A DNA stretch of 13,341 bases from Alphaproteobacteria bacterium (lineage in GTDB: Bacteria > Pseudomonadota > Alphaproteobacteria > VGEJ01): assembly GCA_016869335.1 (NCBI GenBank), contig VGEJ01000040.1, positions 1-13,341 on the forward strand. The letters are read 5' to 3'. The notes under the pieces were generated by a model. That model had not been told where the DNA came from. It saw nothing but the letters and a program-made list of their open reading frames with translations, and searched no databases. Within the stretch, counting starts at the first letter, position 1, and every line of letters begins with the position of its first letter. The position numbers and the translations under genes were made by a program. Below are positions 6,550 through 13,341 of this stretch, one piece after another.

Positions 6550-7806
6550 GTGGACGGCAACGTGCGCCTTGATCTCGACTTCGTGCGGGCGCAGTTCCCG
6601 GCCTTTCGCCACCCCAGTACCGGCCCCTGGGCCTTTCTGGAGAACGCCGGCGGCAGCTACGTTCCGGCCGCTGTGATGGACCGCCTCAACCGATTTCTCG
6701 TCGCGACCAAGGTGCAGCCCTATGGCGATTTCCCCGCAGCAGTCGAAGCCGGGGAGACGATGGATGCGGGCCGTGCCCGCATCGCGGCGCTGATCAATGC
6801 CCATCCCGAAGAGGTGGTGATCGGCGCCTCCACAACCATGAACGTCTACGTGTTGGCCCAGGCGCTCCGGCCGACGCTGCGTCCCGGCGATGAGATCATC
6901 GTCACCAATCAGGACCACGAGGCCAACATCGGTGCATGGCGCCGCCTAGCCGAAGCCGGCGCGGTGATCCGCGAGTGGTGCATCGATCCCGTCACGGGGC
7001 TGCTCGATCGCGCCGACCTCGAGGGCCTGCTCAGCCAGCGCACGCGGCTCTGCTGCGTCACGCACTGCTCGAACATCGTCGCTGCCATCAATGATATCCC
7101 GGCGATCGCTGCTGCCGTCCACGCGGCTGGCGGGCTGGTGATGGTCGATGGCGTCTCGTATGCGCCGCACGGCTTCCCTGATGTGCGCGCGCTCGATGCC
7201 GATTTCTATGCCTTCAGCCTGTACAAGACGTACGGGCCGCATCTCGGGCTGCTCTACGTCCGCCAGGACCACCTCGCGCTCCTCGCCAACCAGAATCATG
7301 GCTTCCTTCCCGCCGGCACCGCGCTCGCCCTCAACCCCGGCGGCGAGAATCACGAGGAGACGGCGGCGCTCCAAGGCATCGCAGACTATCTCGATGCGCT
7401 GCACGCGCATCACCTCACGGCACCCGAGCCCGATCCGCGCCGGCGCGGTGCGGCGGTGTTCGCGCTGTTCGCGGCCCAGGAGGAGGCGCTCGCCACCCGC
7501 TTGGTCGATTATCTCCGCGACCGCCCCGAGGTCCGCTTGATCGGGCCACGGAGCGGCGCCCGATCCGTGCGGGCGCCGACGATCGCCTTCACCGTCGCCG
7601 GGCGGCGTTCGCACGATATCGTCAGGGCGCTGCTGCCCCATCAGGTCGCGATCCGCAGCGGCAACTTCTATGCCTGGCGCTGCGTCGAGGCACTCGGCCT
7701 CGGGCGCGAGGACGGCGTGGTCCGCGCCAGCATGGTCCACTACAACACGCTCGCCGAGGTCGACCGCCTGATTGCCGGGCTCGAGCGCACGCTGGAGCGC
7801 CGATGA
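6550..7806 (+). CDS. Class-V aminotransferase fold PLP enzyme (cysteine desulfurase-like, VC1184-type)
   Basis: A 418-residue fold-type I PLP enzyme. Visible features, counted from 6550, are FLENAGGSYVP near the N-terminus and the ring-stacking His 123 in NQDHEANIGAW. PLP-binding Asp 200 lies in VMVDGVSYAPH and the Schiff-base Lys 226 in FSLYKTYGPHLG. ASMVHYNTLAEVDRLI lies near the C-terminus. The pattern fits the cysteine desulfurase-like VC1184 subgroup. The catalytic-loop Cys of true NifS/SufS enzymes is absent: the equivalent region reads IRSGNFYAWRCVEALGLG, where the Cys lies beyond the usual site. Sulfur donation is therefore doubtful, and a lyase, racemase or aminotransferase reaction is as likely. 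GTG 6550 is preferred over GTG 6526 because AAGGAAG (6535-6541) lies about 8 bases upstream of it. The stop overlaps the next start by 4 bp, so translation is probably coupled. Confidence 0.85.
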   Translation: MDGNVRLDLDFVRAQFPAFRHPSTGPWAFLENAGGSYVPAAVMDRLNRFLVATKVQPYGDFPAAVEAGETMDAGRARIAALINAHPEEVVIGASTTMNVYVLAQALRPTLRPGDEIIVTNQDHEANIGAWRRLAEAGAVIREWCIDPVTGLLDRADLEGLLSQRTRLCCVTHCSNIVAAINDIPAIAAAVHAAGGLVMVDGVSYAPHGFPDVRALDADFYAFSLYKTYGPHLGLLYVRQDHLALLANQNHGFLPAGTALALNPGGENHEETAALQGIADYLDALHAHHLTAPEPDPRRRGAAVFALFAAQEEALATRLVDYLRDRPEVRLIGPRSGARSVRAPTIAFTVAGRRSHDIVRALLPHQVAIRSGNFYAWRCVEALGLGREDGVVRASMVHYNTLAEVDRLIAGLERTLERR

Positions 7807-10247
7807 TGGCGGACCTGCCGGGCGCGGTCCGGGTGGTGATAGTCGGCGGCGGGATCATCGGCTGCTCGGTCGCTTACCACCTCGCAAGGCTGGGCTGGCG
7901 CGACATCGTGCTCCTCGAGCGCAAGCAGCTCTCGTGCGGCACCACCTGGCATGCGGCGGGCTTGGTGCGCTCGATGCTCTACACCGTCAACCTGACGCGG
8001 CTCGCGCAGTACACGGCCGAGCTTTACCTCGGGCTCGAGGCCGAGACCGGGCAGGCGACCGGCTACAAGCGCACCGGTTCGGTCAGCATCGCGACGAACG
8101 CCGAGCGGTTCGAGGAGATCCTGCGCGGTGCCTCCATGGCGCGCGCGTTCAGCGTGGCCGCGGAACAGATCACCGCGGCGGAGGCAGTGGCGCGCTGGCC
8201 GCTGCTCGATGCCGCCGATGTGGTCGGCGCGGTGTGGTTCCCGCAGGACGGCCAGACCAACCCCTCCGATACGTGCGCGGCGCTGGCCAAGGGCGCCCGA
8301 GCCTATGGTGCCCGCATCATCGAGGGCGTGAAGGTCACCGGGATGCGGCGTGTGGGTCGGCGCGTCACCGCAGTCGAGACGCCCGAAGGCGCGATCGCCT
8401 GCGAGGTCGTGATCAACTGCGCGGGCCTGTGGGCGCGCGAGGTCGGGCTGCAGGTCGGCGTGAACATCCCGCTGCACGCCTGCGAGCATTTCTACGTGGT
8501 GACCGAGCCGGTCCCGGGGCTGCCCGCCAATCTGCCCATGCTGCGCGACATGGATGGCGGCGCCTACTACAAGGAAGACGCTGGCAAGCTCTTGGTCGGC
8601 GGCTTCGAACTCACTGCCAAGCCGTGGGGCATCGACGGCATTCCAGAGGATTTCTGCTTCGATCAGCTGCCCGACGATTGGGACCATTTCGCCCCCATCC
8701 TCGAAGGAGCGACGCGTCGCGTCCCGGTGCTTCAGCGGGTCGGGATCCGCACCTTCTTCAACGGGCCGGAGAGCTTCACACCCGACCAGCGCTACCACCT
8801 CGGCCCGGTGCCAGAACTCGACAACTACTTTGTCGCCGCCGGCTTCAACTCGATCGGCATCCAGTCTGCCGGCGGAGCGGGGCGGGCGCTCGCGGAGTGG
8901 GTCGCGGCCGGCGAGCCGCCGTTCGACCTCTGGGAGGTGGACGTCCGGCGCGTCATGCCGCACCAGGGGCGCAAGCACTACCTGGTCGAGCGGGTATCGG
9001 AAGCGCTTGGCCTCCTCTATGCGATGCACTGGCCCTACCGCCAGTACGAGACCGCGCGCGGCATCCGCACCTCGCCGCTGCACGAGGCCCTGGCGGCACG
9101 GGGCGCCTGCTTCGGCGAGGTCGCAGGGTGGGAGCGGCCGAATTGGTACGCGCCGGCCGGAGTGGCGCCGCGCTACCGCTACAGCTACGGGCGCCAGAAC
9201 TGGTTCTCCTACTGCGCCGCCGAGTGCCGCGCCGCGCGCGAGGCGGTGGCCCTGTTCGACCTGAGTTCCTTCGCCAAGTTCGATGTCTCGGGCCCCGATG
9301 CCGAGGCGCTGTTGCAGCGGCTCTCGGCCAACGACATCGGCGGGCCGCACGGTCGAGTCGTCTACACCCAGTGGCTGAACGAGCTGGGCGGCATCGAGGC
9401 CGATCTGACCGTGAGCCGGCTCGACGCGGACCGCTTTTTCGTGGTGACCAGCTCCGCCCAGGCGGTGCGCGACTGGGGCTGGATCAACCGCCACGCCAGC
9501 TCGAGCCGGGTCGCGCTCACCGACGTCACCTCGGCGTGGGCGGTGATCGGCATCATGGGGCCAGGCAGCCGCGCGCTCCTGCAGGAGCTGACGGCGGCCG
9601 ACCTCGGCCCGGCCGCGTTCCCCTTCGCGACCTGGCAGAGCATCGTCCTCGGTCCGGCCGCGGTGCGTGCCGTGCGCATCTCCTACGTCGGCGAGCTCGG
9701 CTGGGAGCTTTACGTCCCGACCGAGTTCGCCCGCGCACTGCTCGCGGCGATCCTCGCCAAGGGCGAGGCTTTCGGGCTCCGGCCGGCCGGCTTCCATGCG
9801 CTCGACAGCCTGCGGCTCGAGAAGGGATACCGGCACTGGGGTCACGACATCACCGCGGAGGATTCCGCCCTCGGCGCCGGCCTTGGCTTCGCCTGCGCGT
9901 TCGGCAAGGACATCCCGTTCATCGGCCGCGAGGCGTTGCTGGCGGCCCGTGCCGGGCGCCTGAGCCGCCGGCTGGTCTGCTTCGCGCTCGAAGCGCCGGA
10001 GCCGCTCCTTTACCGCAACGAGCCGATCTACCGCGATGGCGCGCTCGTCGGCCTGACCACCTCGGGCGCCTATGGGCACACGCTGGGCCGCGCCGTTGCC
10101 CTCGGCTGGGTTCAGAACGAGGGCGGGGTCGATCCGACGTTCATCGCCGGAGGCCGGTTCGAGATCGAGATCGCCGGCCGCCGCCACCCGGCGCGGGCGA
10201 GCCTCCGCCCGTTCTACGATCCGACCGGCGCCCGCCTCCGCTCCTGA
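7803..10247 (+). CDS. Dimethylglycine/sarcosine dehydrogenase-like FAD protein with aminomethyltransferase domain
   Basis: 814 residues, the usual length for this family. The N-terminal DAO-type FAD domain has GGGIIG (residues 15-20), the ribose-binding acid Glu 39 and CGTTWHAAGLV. Its His 50 matches the histidine that binds FAD covalently in dimethylglycine dehydrogenase and relatives. The FAD fold closes near AAGFNSIGIQSAGGAGRALA. A linker (about 380-440) precedes the GcvT-like half from about 460 (AREAVALFDLSSFAKFDVSG), with YVGELGWELYVPTE and SLRLEKGYRHWGHDI, followed by the C-terminal barrel. Such enzymes oxidise an N-methyl amine and transfer the one-carbon unit to tetrahydrofolate. The exact substrate (dimethylglycine, sarcosine or another N-methyl compound) cannot be read from the sequence. 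It starts inside the stop of the PLP gene (ATGATGA), and the M81 gene follows after 78 bp. Confidence 0.9.
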   Translation: MMADLPGAVRVVIVGGGIIGCSVAYHLARLGWRDIVLLERKQLSCGTTWHAAGLVRSMLYTVNLTRLAQYTAELYLGLEAETGQATGYKRTGSVSIATNAERFEEILRGASMARAFSVAAEQITAAEAVARWPLLDAADVVGAVWFPQDGQTNPSDTCAALAKGARAYGARIIEGVKVTGMRRVGRRVTAVETPEGAIACEVVINCAGLWAREVGLQVGVNIPLHACEHFYVVTEPVPGLPANLPMLRDMDGGAYYKEDAGKLLVGGFELTAKPWGIDGIPEDFCFDQLPDDWDHFAPILEGATRRVPVLQRVGIRTFFNGPESFTPDQRYHLGPVPELDNYFVAAGFNSIGIQSAGGAGRALAEWVAAGEPPFDLWEVDVRRVMPHQGRKHYLVERVSEALGLLYAMHWPYRQYETARGIRTSPLHEALAARGACFGEVAGWERPNWYAPAGVAPRYRYSYGRQNWFSYCAAECRAAREAVALFDLSSFAKFDVSGPDAEALLQRLSANDIGGPHGRVVYTQWLNELGGIEADLTVSRLDADRFFVVTSSAQAVRDWGWINRHASSSRVALTDVTSAWAVIGIMGPGSRALLQELTAADLGPAAFPFATWQSIVLGPAAVRAVRISYVGELGWELYVPTEFARALLAAILAKGEAFGLRPAGFHALDSLRLEKGYRHWGHDITAEDSALGAGLGFACAFGKDIPFIGREALLAARAGRLSRRLVCFALEAPEPLLYRNEPIYRDGALVGLTTSGAYGHTLGRAVALGWVQNEGGVDPTFIAGGRFEIEIAGRRHPARASLRPFYDPTGARLRS

Positions 10248-10325
10248 CGGCCGCCCAGGGCCTCGCGGGGCGCGCCGTCCGCGGTTATGGTAGCGCCGGC
10301 CACACCGCACCTCAGGACAAGCACC

Positions 10326-11789
10326 ATGCGCATCTTCATCGCCTGCCTCGGCACCGAGACCAACACCTTCTCGCCGCTCCCCACCGGGCTTGCCACCTAC
10401 CAGGAGACCGGGCTTTTCCACGGCGATGCGACGCACCGGCCGGCGACCTTCTTCTCCGACCCGCTGCACGTGTGGCGGAGCGAGGCCGAGGCGGCCGGCC
10501 ACACCGTGATCGAGGGCCTGTGCGCGTTCGCGCAGCCGGCCGGGCGCACCATCCGGCGGGTCTACGAAGACTTGCGCGACGAGCTTCTCGGCGCGCTCAA
10601 GGCGGCGCTCCCGGTCGATATCGTGCTCATCAACATGCATGGCGCCATGGCCGCCGAAGGCTATGACGACTGCGAGGGGGATCTGCTCGAACGGGCGCGC
10701 GCGATCGTCGGCCCTGGCGTGGTCATCGGCGGCGAGCTCGACCTCCACTGCCACCTGACCGAGAAGATGCGGCGGAGCGCCACCGTGCTCCACACCTACA
10801 AGGAGTATCCGCACACCGACGTGCGCGCGCGGGCGCACGATCTGTTCCGCCTCTGCCGCGATGCGGCCGAGGGCCGCACCCGGCCGGTCATGGCGATGCG
10901 CCCCTGCCGGATGATCAGCATGTGGCGGACGAGCAACCCGCCGATCGCCCGCTTCGTTGCCGCGATGAAGGCGCGGGAGGGCAAGGACGGCATCCTCGCG
11001 GTGTCGTTCGGGCATGGCTTCCCGTGGGGCGATGTGCCGGACGTCGGCGCCAAGGTCCTCGTCGTGGCCGATGGCGATGCCGCCAAGGCCGATGCGCTGG
11101 CCGCCGAGCTTGCGGCCGAGCTGTGGCGGGAGCGCGAGACGATGCGGCCCGAGACGCTCTCGATCGATGCGGCGCTCGACCAGGCGATCGCCGCGCCGCG
11201 CGGGCCGGTGGTGCTCGCCGATGTCGCCGACAACGCCGGCGGCGGGGCGCCGAGCGATGCGACGTTCGTGCTCGAGCGCATCCTCGCGCGCAAGATCACC
11301 AATGTCGTGAGCGGGCTCTACTGGGACCCGGTCGCCGTGCGTTTCTGCGAGGAAGCCGGCGAGGGCGCCACCCTCGACCTCCGCGTCGGCGGCAAGTGCG
11401 GCCCCGATTCCGGCAAGCCGGTCGATCTCCGCGCCACGGTGCGCCGGATCGTGCCGGAAGCGATGCAGACCTTCGGCACCTCGAAGAACGGGATCGGCAC
11501 GGCGGTGTGGATCACGGCCAGCGGTATCGACCTCGTGCTCAACACCGTGCGCACTCAGATCTTCCATCCCGATGCGTTCACCCAGCTCGGCATCGATCCC
11601 GGCAGGGTCAAGATCATCGTGGTGAAGTCGACCCAGCACTTCTATGCCGGGTTCGCGCCGATCGCGGCCGAGGTACTCTATGTCTCGGCGCCGGGCGCGA
11701 TCACACCTGACTTCGCCGCGATCCCCTACCGCATCTTCACGGCGCCGTACTGGCCCAAGGTCGCCGACCCGTGGGCGGCCGCCCGGTAG
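10326..11789 (+). CDS. M81-family metallopeptidase (MlrC / microcystinase C-like)
   Basis: 487 residues. N-terminal MRIFIACLGTETNTFSP is typical of the family. The metal site is visible as Asp 139 and His 141 in GELDLHCHLT and His 163 in YKEYPHTDVRARA. The 2- and 22-residue spacings match the Asp/His/His set that I recall for MlrC. Other family landmarks are NMHGAMAAEGYDDCEGDLL, SFGHGFPWGDVPDVG, ADVADNAGGGAPSD and the C-terminal VKSTQHFYAGFAPIA. MlrC cleaves linearised microcystin and its tetrapeptide, but most M81 homologues lie in bacteria with no link to microcystin and probably hydrolyse other amides or small peptides. ATG 10326 is chosen over 10287 because it gives the canonical N-terminus and has AGGAC about 9 bases upstream. 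It shares strand and spacing with the two upstream catabolic genes, so it is probably one operon with them. No signal peptide is seen. Confidence 0.9.
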   Translation: MRIFIACLGTETNTFSPLPTGLATYQETGLFHGDATHRPATFFSDPLHVWRSEAEAAGHTVIEGLCAFAQPAGRTIRRVYEDLRDELLGALKAALPVDIVLINMHGAMAAEGYDDCEGDLLERARAIVGPGVVIGGELDLHCHLTEKMRRSATVLHTYKEYPHTDVRARAHDLFRLCRDAAEGRTRPVMAMRPCRMISMWRTSNPPIARFVAAMKAREGKDGILAVSFGHGFPWGDVPDVGAKVLVVADGDAAKADALAAELAAELWRERETMRPETLSIDAALDQAIAAPRGPVVLADVADNAGGGAPSDATFVLERILARKITNVVSGLYWDPVAVRFCEEAGEGATLDLRVGGKCGPDSGKPVDLRATVRRIVPEAMQTFGTSKNGIGTAVWITASGIDLVLNTVRTQIFHPDAFTQLGIDPGRVKIIVVKSTQHFYAGFAPIAAEVLYVSAPGAITPDFAAIPYRIFTAPYWPKVADPWAAAR

Positions 11790-11798
11790 ATCGGGGTC

Positions 11799-11819
11799 GC
11801 GGGCACCGGCTCCGCCCGC
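11799..11819 (+). terminator. Weak hairpin after the M81 gene
   Basis: GCGGGC (11799-11804) can pair with GCCCGC (11814-11819) around a 9-base loop, starting 10 bases past the M81 stop. There is no T-tract, so this is at most part of a factor-dependent terminator or an RNA-stabilising hairpin. In DNA this GC-rich, such hairpins are also expected by chance. Confidence 0.25.
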
Positions 11820-11922
11820 CGGCACCGTTAGAACAACCTCGCCCCCTTCGCCGCTTCGGCCTGACAAGCGGTTGGCGGGCTGCCGGCGGGGCCCTAAGAT
11901 GCCGCGGGGGAGGTGCGATGGG

Positions 11923-12576
11923 ATGCCGGCGGGAGCGGCGATGGCTGCGGTCAAGCCGAGGGTGAACGGCCGCGGGTGGTCGGAACGCTTCCGGCGCCTC
12001 TTGCGCTACCGGCTGATCGTGCCGCTCAAGCGCAGCCAACACCCGCCCAAGTACACCGCCTACGGCATCGGGATCGGCCTGGTGTGGGCGCTCACCCCGA
12101 CGGTCGGCATCCAGATGCTCATGGTGCTCATCACGTGGCTGATCGCCCGCTACGTCTTCCGCTGGGACTTCAACCTGATCGTCGCCGCGGCGTGGACCTG
12201 GACCACCAACTACCTCAACGCGCTCCCGGTCTACTACGTCTTCTACGTCACGGGCCAGGTGATGCTGGGGCGGTGGGACAATCCGGCGGGCTATCACGCC
12301 TTCGTTGATGTGTCGCAGAGCTTCTTCCATCCGCCGGCCGAGCTCAGCCCGTGGGAGCTGACGGTGTACTACGCGACCACCATCTTCACCGGTTGGGGCG
12401 TGCCGATGCTGGTCGGGTGCATCCCGTGGTCCATCGCCGGCGGCTTCCTCGGTTACTGGTGGGGGCTGCGCTTCGTGTGCCGGTTCCGGGCACTGCGGGA
12501 GGACCGGCGGCGCGCCGCGCGGGAGCGGAACGGCGCCCGGCGCGAGAGGCTTGATCGCGCCCGCGGTACCTTGTAA
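11923..12576 (+). CDS. DUF2062 domain-containing membrane protein
   Basis: A 217-residue protein with a basic N-terminus (RFRRLLRYRLIVPLKRS), then the DUF2062 pattern. This comprises HPPKYTAYGIGIGLVWALTPTVGIQM (described here as residues around 40-65), a strongly hydrophobic helix VLITWLIARYVF, and WTTNYLNALPVYYVFYVTGQVMLG. A final membrane pair follows near GWGVPMLVGCIPWSIAGGFLGYWWGL. The tail is highly basic (EDRRRAARERNGARRERLDRARG) and presumably cytoplasmic. The biochemical role of DUF2062 is not established. In-frame ATGs lie at 11899, 11923 and 11941; 11923 is preferred because GGGGGAGG (11906-11913) sits 9 bases upstream. The frame is open back to 11644, but that region overlaps the M81 gene and is not coding. 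The gene begins 134 bp past M81 and may be a separate transcription unit. Confidence 0.85.
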   Translation: MPAGAAMAAVKPRVNGRGWSERFRRLLRYRLIVPLKRSQHPPKYTAYGIGIGLVWALTPTVGIQMLMVLITWLIARYVFRWDFNLIVAAAWTWTTNYLNALPVYYVFYVTGQVMLGRWDNPAGYHAFVDVSQSFFHPPAELSPWELTVYYATTIFTGWGVPMLVGCIPWSIAGGFLGYWWGLRFVCRFRALREDRRRAARERNGARRERLDRARGTL

Positions 12577-12594
12577 GCAGGGGATATCCGCCGG

Positions 12595-12670
12595 GTCCCC
12601 TTCGTCTAGTGGCCCAGGACATCGCCCTCTCACGGCGAAAACAGGGGTTCGAGTCCCCTAGGGGACGCCA
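12595..12670 (+). tRNA. tRNA-Glu (anticodon CTC)
   Basis: A complete 76-base cloverleaf. The acceptor stem pairs 12595-12601 (GTCCCCT) with 12660-12666 (AGGGGAC), followed by discriminator G 12667 and an encoded CCA at 12668-12670. The D arm contains TCTAGTGGCCCAGGAC. The anticodon stem TCGCC/GGCGA encloses the loop CTCTCAC, giving anticodon CTC, which reads the Glu codon GAG. The T arm is AGGGG-TTCGAGT-CCCCT. GAG is heavily used in the genes around it. It lies 18 bp past the DUF2062 stop. Confidence 0.97.
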
Positions 12671-12694
12671 ATCAGATCAGGTGCTTGTGGCATA

Positions 12695-12709
12695 GGCAGC
12701 GGCGCTGCC
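12695..12709 (+). terminator. Small perfect hairpin 25 bp after tRNA-Glu
   Basis: GGCAGC (12695-12700) and GCTGCC (12704-12709) form a perfect 6-bp stem with a 3-base loop. There is no U-run afterwards. It may help end or process the tRNA transcript, but the evidence is only its position and symmetry. Confidence 0.3.
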
Positions 12710-12911
12710 CGGAGCGGCCTGACCCGCGCCGTTCGCGAAAGCATCGGCGTTGGCACGGCGGCCCACTCAGCGTGCGGTGCCGTGCTCCGTGCCATGTGAC
12801 GGGAGTCGCAGCGCCAGTCCGCGGTCGTCGTGGAGATTCTTCTCACGCTGCATCGGGCCTACGTGGCCGATCTGGCACCCGACGTCGTGGTCATCCGCAT
12901 CAACGACGTGA

Positions 12912-13244
12912 ATGCCGACACCGCCTATGCAGCGCGTCGAGCTGGCATTTATGACGGCGTCCACTACCGACCGAGCCGGCTCGCCCGCGTCCCGCGGCTG
13001 GGGTTGGATCGAGAAGAACATGACGATTCTGGCCCGCCTTGCCGTTGCCGAGCGGCCGGCCGGCAAGCTCCGCGTGGCCGACCTTGGCGCCCTTACCCGC
13101 GGCTTCGCCGCGCGGCTCGAGGACCCGGTGCGCGCCTGCCAGGCGGCCGGATCGACGGTGGTTCTGATCCAGGCTGGGACCCGGGTTCGGCCCGATGAAC
13201 GCGGGCTGGAGCGGCTGCGCGCCGCCATGACAAGCGTGCTCTAG
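12912..13244 (+). CDS. Hypothetical protein, family not recognised
   Basis: Up to 110 residues from ATG 12912. Later in-frame starts are ATG 12951 and ATG 13020; the last has a weak AGAAG upstream and would give a 74-residue protein. The first 40 residues are low in conviction. The part from 13020 (MTILARLAVAERPAGKLRVA) is more protein-like: VADLGALTRGFAARLEDPV, a strand-like STVVLIQAG, and RPDERGLERLRAAM. Codon choice there resembles neighbouring genes. I recognise no domain and assign no function. Its stop (TAG 13242-13244) abuts the next ATG, which supports it being a real gene translated together with the following one. The 240 bp between the tRNA and 12912 contain only doubtful overlapping frames. 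Confidence 0.4.
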   Translation: MPTPPMQRVELAFMTASTTDRAGSPASRGWGWIEKNMTILARLAVAERPAGKLRVADLGALTRGFAARLEDPVRACQAAGSTVVLIQAGTRVRPDERGLERLRAAMTSVL

Positions 13245-13341
13245 ATGCCGCACCTAACGATCGCGGACAACCTGGCGCTGCATCAGGAGTATAACCGTGT
13301 CGTCGGCGAGGTGGCAGGGCGTACCAGAGCCCTGCTCGTCG
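13245..13341 (+). CDS. Start of an unidentified protein (cut by the window end)
   Basis: ATG 13245 directly follows the TAG of the preceding ORF, and the frame stays open to the last base. The 32 visible residues begin MPHLTIADNLALHQEYNRVV and continue GEVAGRTRALLV. They look like an amphipathic helix and match no family I can name. The stop-to-start junction (TAGATG) suggests translational coupling with the upstream ORF. Confidence 0.4.
   Translation, partial: MPHLTIADNLALHQEYNRVVGEVAGRTRALLV

Noticed and set aside
7772..10666. A 964-codon plus-strand frame overlapping the dimethylglycine dehydrogenase-like gene
   Set aside because: It is out of frame with a full-length, motif-complete flavoprotein and consists of Arg/Pro/Ala-rich low-complexity sequence; a shadow frame.
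10326..11789. A microcystin-degradation (mlr) gene cluster
   Set aside because: Only an MlrC-like M81 protein is present. No MlrA, MlrB or MlrD homologue is seen, and M81 proteins are widespread in bacteria that do not degrade microcystin.
7740..11954. A 1404-codon open frame on the minus strand opposite the PLP, flavoprotein and M81 genes
   Set aside because: It spans three genes with clear family motifs on the other strand, is very rich in Arg, Gly and Ala, and shows no domain. Long antisense frames are expected where the third codon base is nearly always G or C.
12767..13228. A minus-strand ORF of 153 codons after the tRNA
   Set aside because: It is Arg/Ser/Ala-rich with no recognisable motif, and it lies opposite the plus-strand ORF pair, whose stop-start coupling and codon use are more convincing.
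1..13341. CRISPR arrays, insertion sequences, phage genes
   Set aside because: No regularly spaced direct repeats, no transposase or integrase motifs and no terminal inverted repeats were seen. The only regular repeat is the protein-level Sel1 array at 4003-4326.

Overview
The window is very GC-rich and densely coded, with no phage or insertion-sequence gene that I can recognise. Gene content (FecR-domain secreted protein, CHASE2 adenylate cyclase, PyrF, DUF454, DUF2062, a dimethylglycine-dehydrogenase-like flavoprotein, an M81 peptidase) and codon bias fit an alphaproteobacterium, perhaps of the Rhodospirillales type. That placement is an inference from protein style and not from a marker gene.

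Layout. Positions 1-1324 (+): the C-terminal part of an ornithine cyclodeaminase-family protein cut by the window edge, then pyrF, whose start codon is unclear. Positions 1342-2202 (-): a small DUF454/YbaN membrane protein, then a RidA-family protein. Positions 2269-4956 (+): a CHASE2 adenylate cyclase interrupted by an in-frame TAG in the sensor domain and apparently frameshifted near its C-terminus. Three Sel1 repeats sit inside its catalytic domain. Positions 4953-6353 (-): a FecR-domain secreted or adhesin-like protein whose recognisable sequence is spread over three reading frames. Positions 6550-11789 (+): an intact cassette of a class-V PLP enzyme, a dimethylglycine dehydrogenase-like FAD/folate protein and an MlrC-like M81 peptidase. 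Positions 11923-12576 (+): a DUF2062 membrane protein. Positions 12595-12670 (+): tRNA-Glu(CUC). From 12671 to the end there is a short unrecognised ORF and the start of another that follows it immediately.

How the parts work together. The three-gene cassette reads as one transcription unit for breaking down a small amidated or N-methylated compound. The M81 enzyme would hydrolyse it, the flavoprotein would remove an N-methyl group and pass the one-carbon unit to tetrahydrofolate, and the PLP enzyme would act on the amino acid. The first two genes overlap by 4 bp. The substrate is unknown. The cyclase and FecR genes converge on overlapping stop codons and carry nearly all the lesions in the window, while the flanking genes are intact. 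Either this is a locus in decay or there is a local cluster of assembly errors.

The observation most worth following is the Sel1-repeat domain spliced between the two halves of a class III nucleotide cyclase catalytic domain that still has all its catalytic residues. The second is the substrate of the PLP/flavoprotein/M81 cassette.
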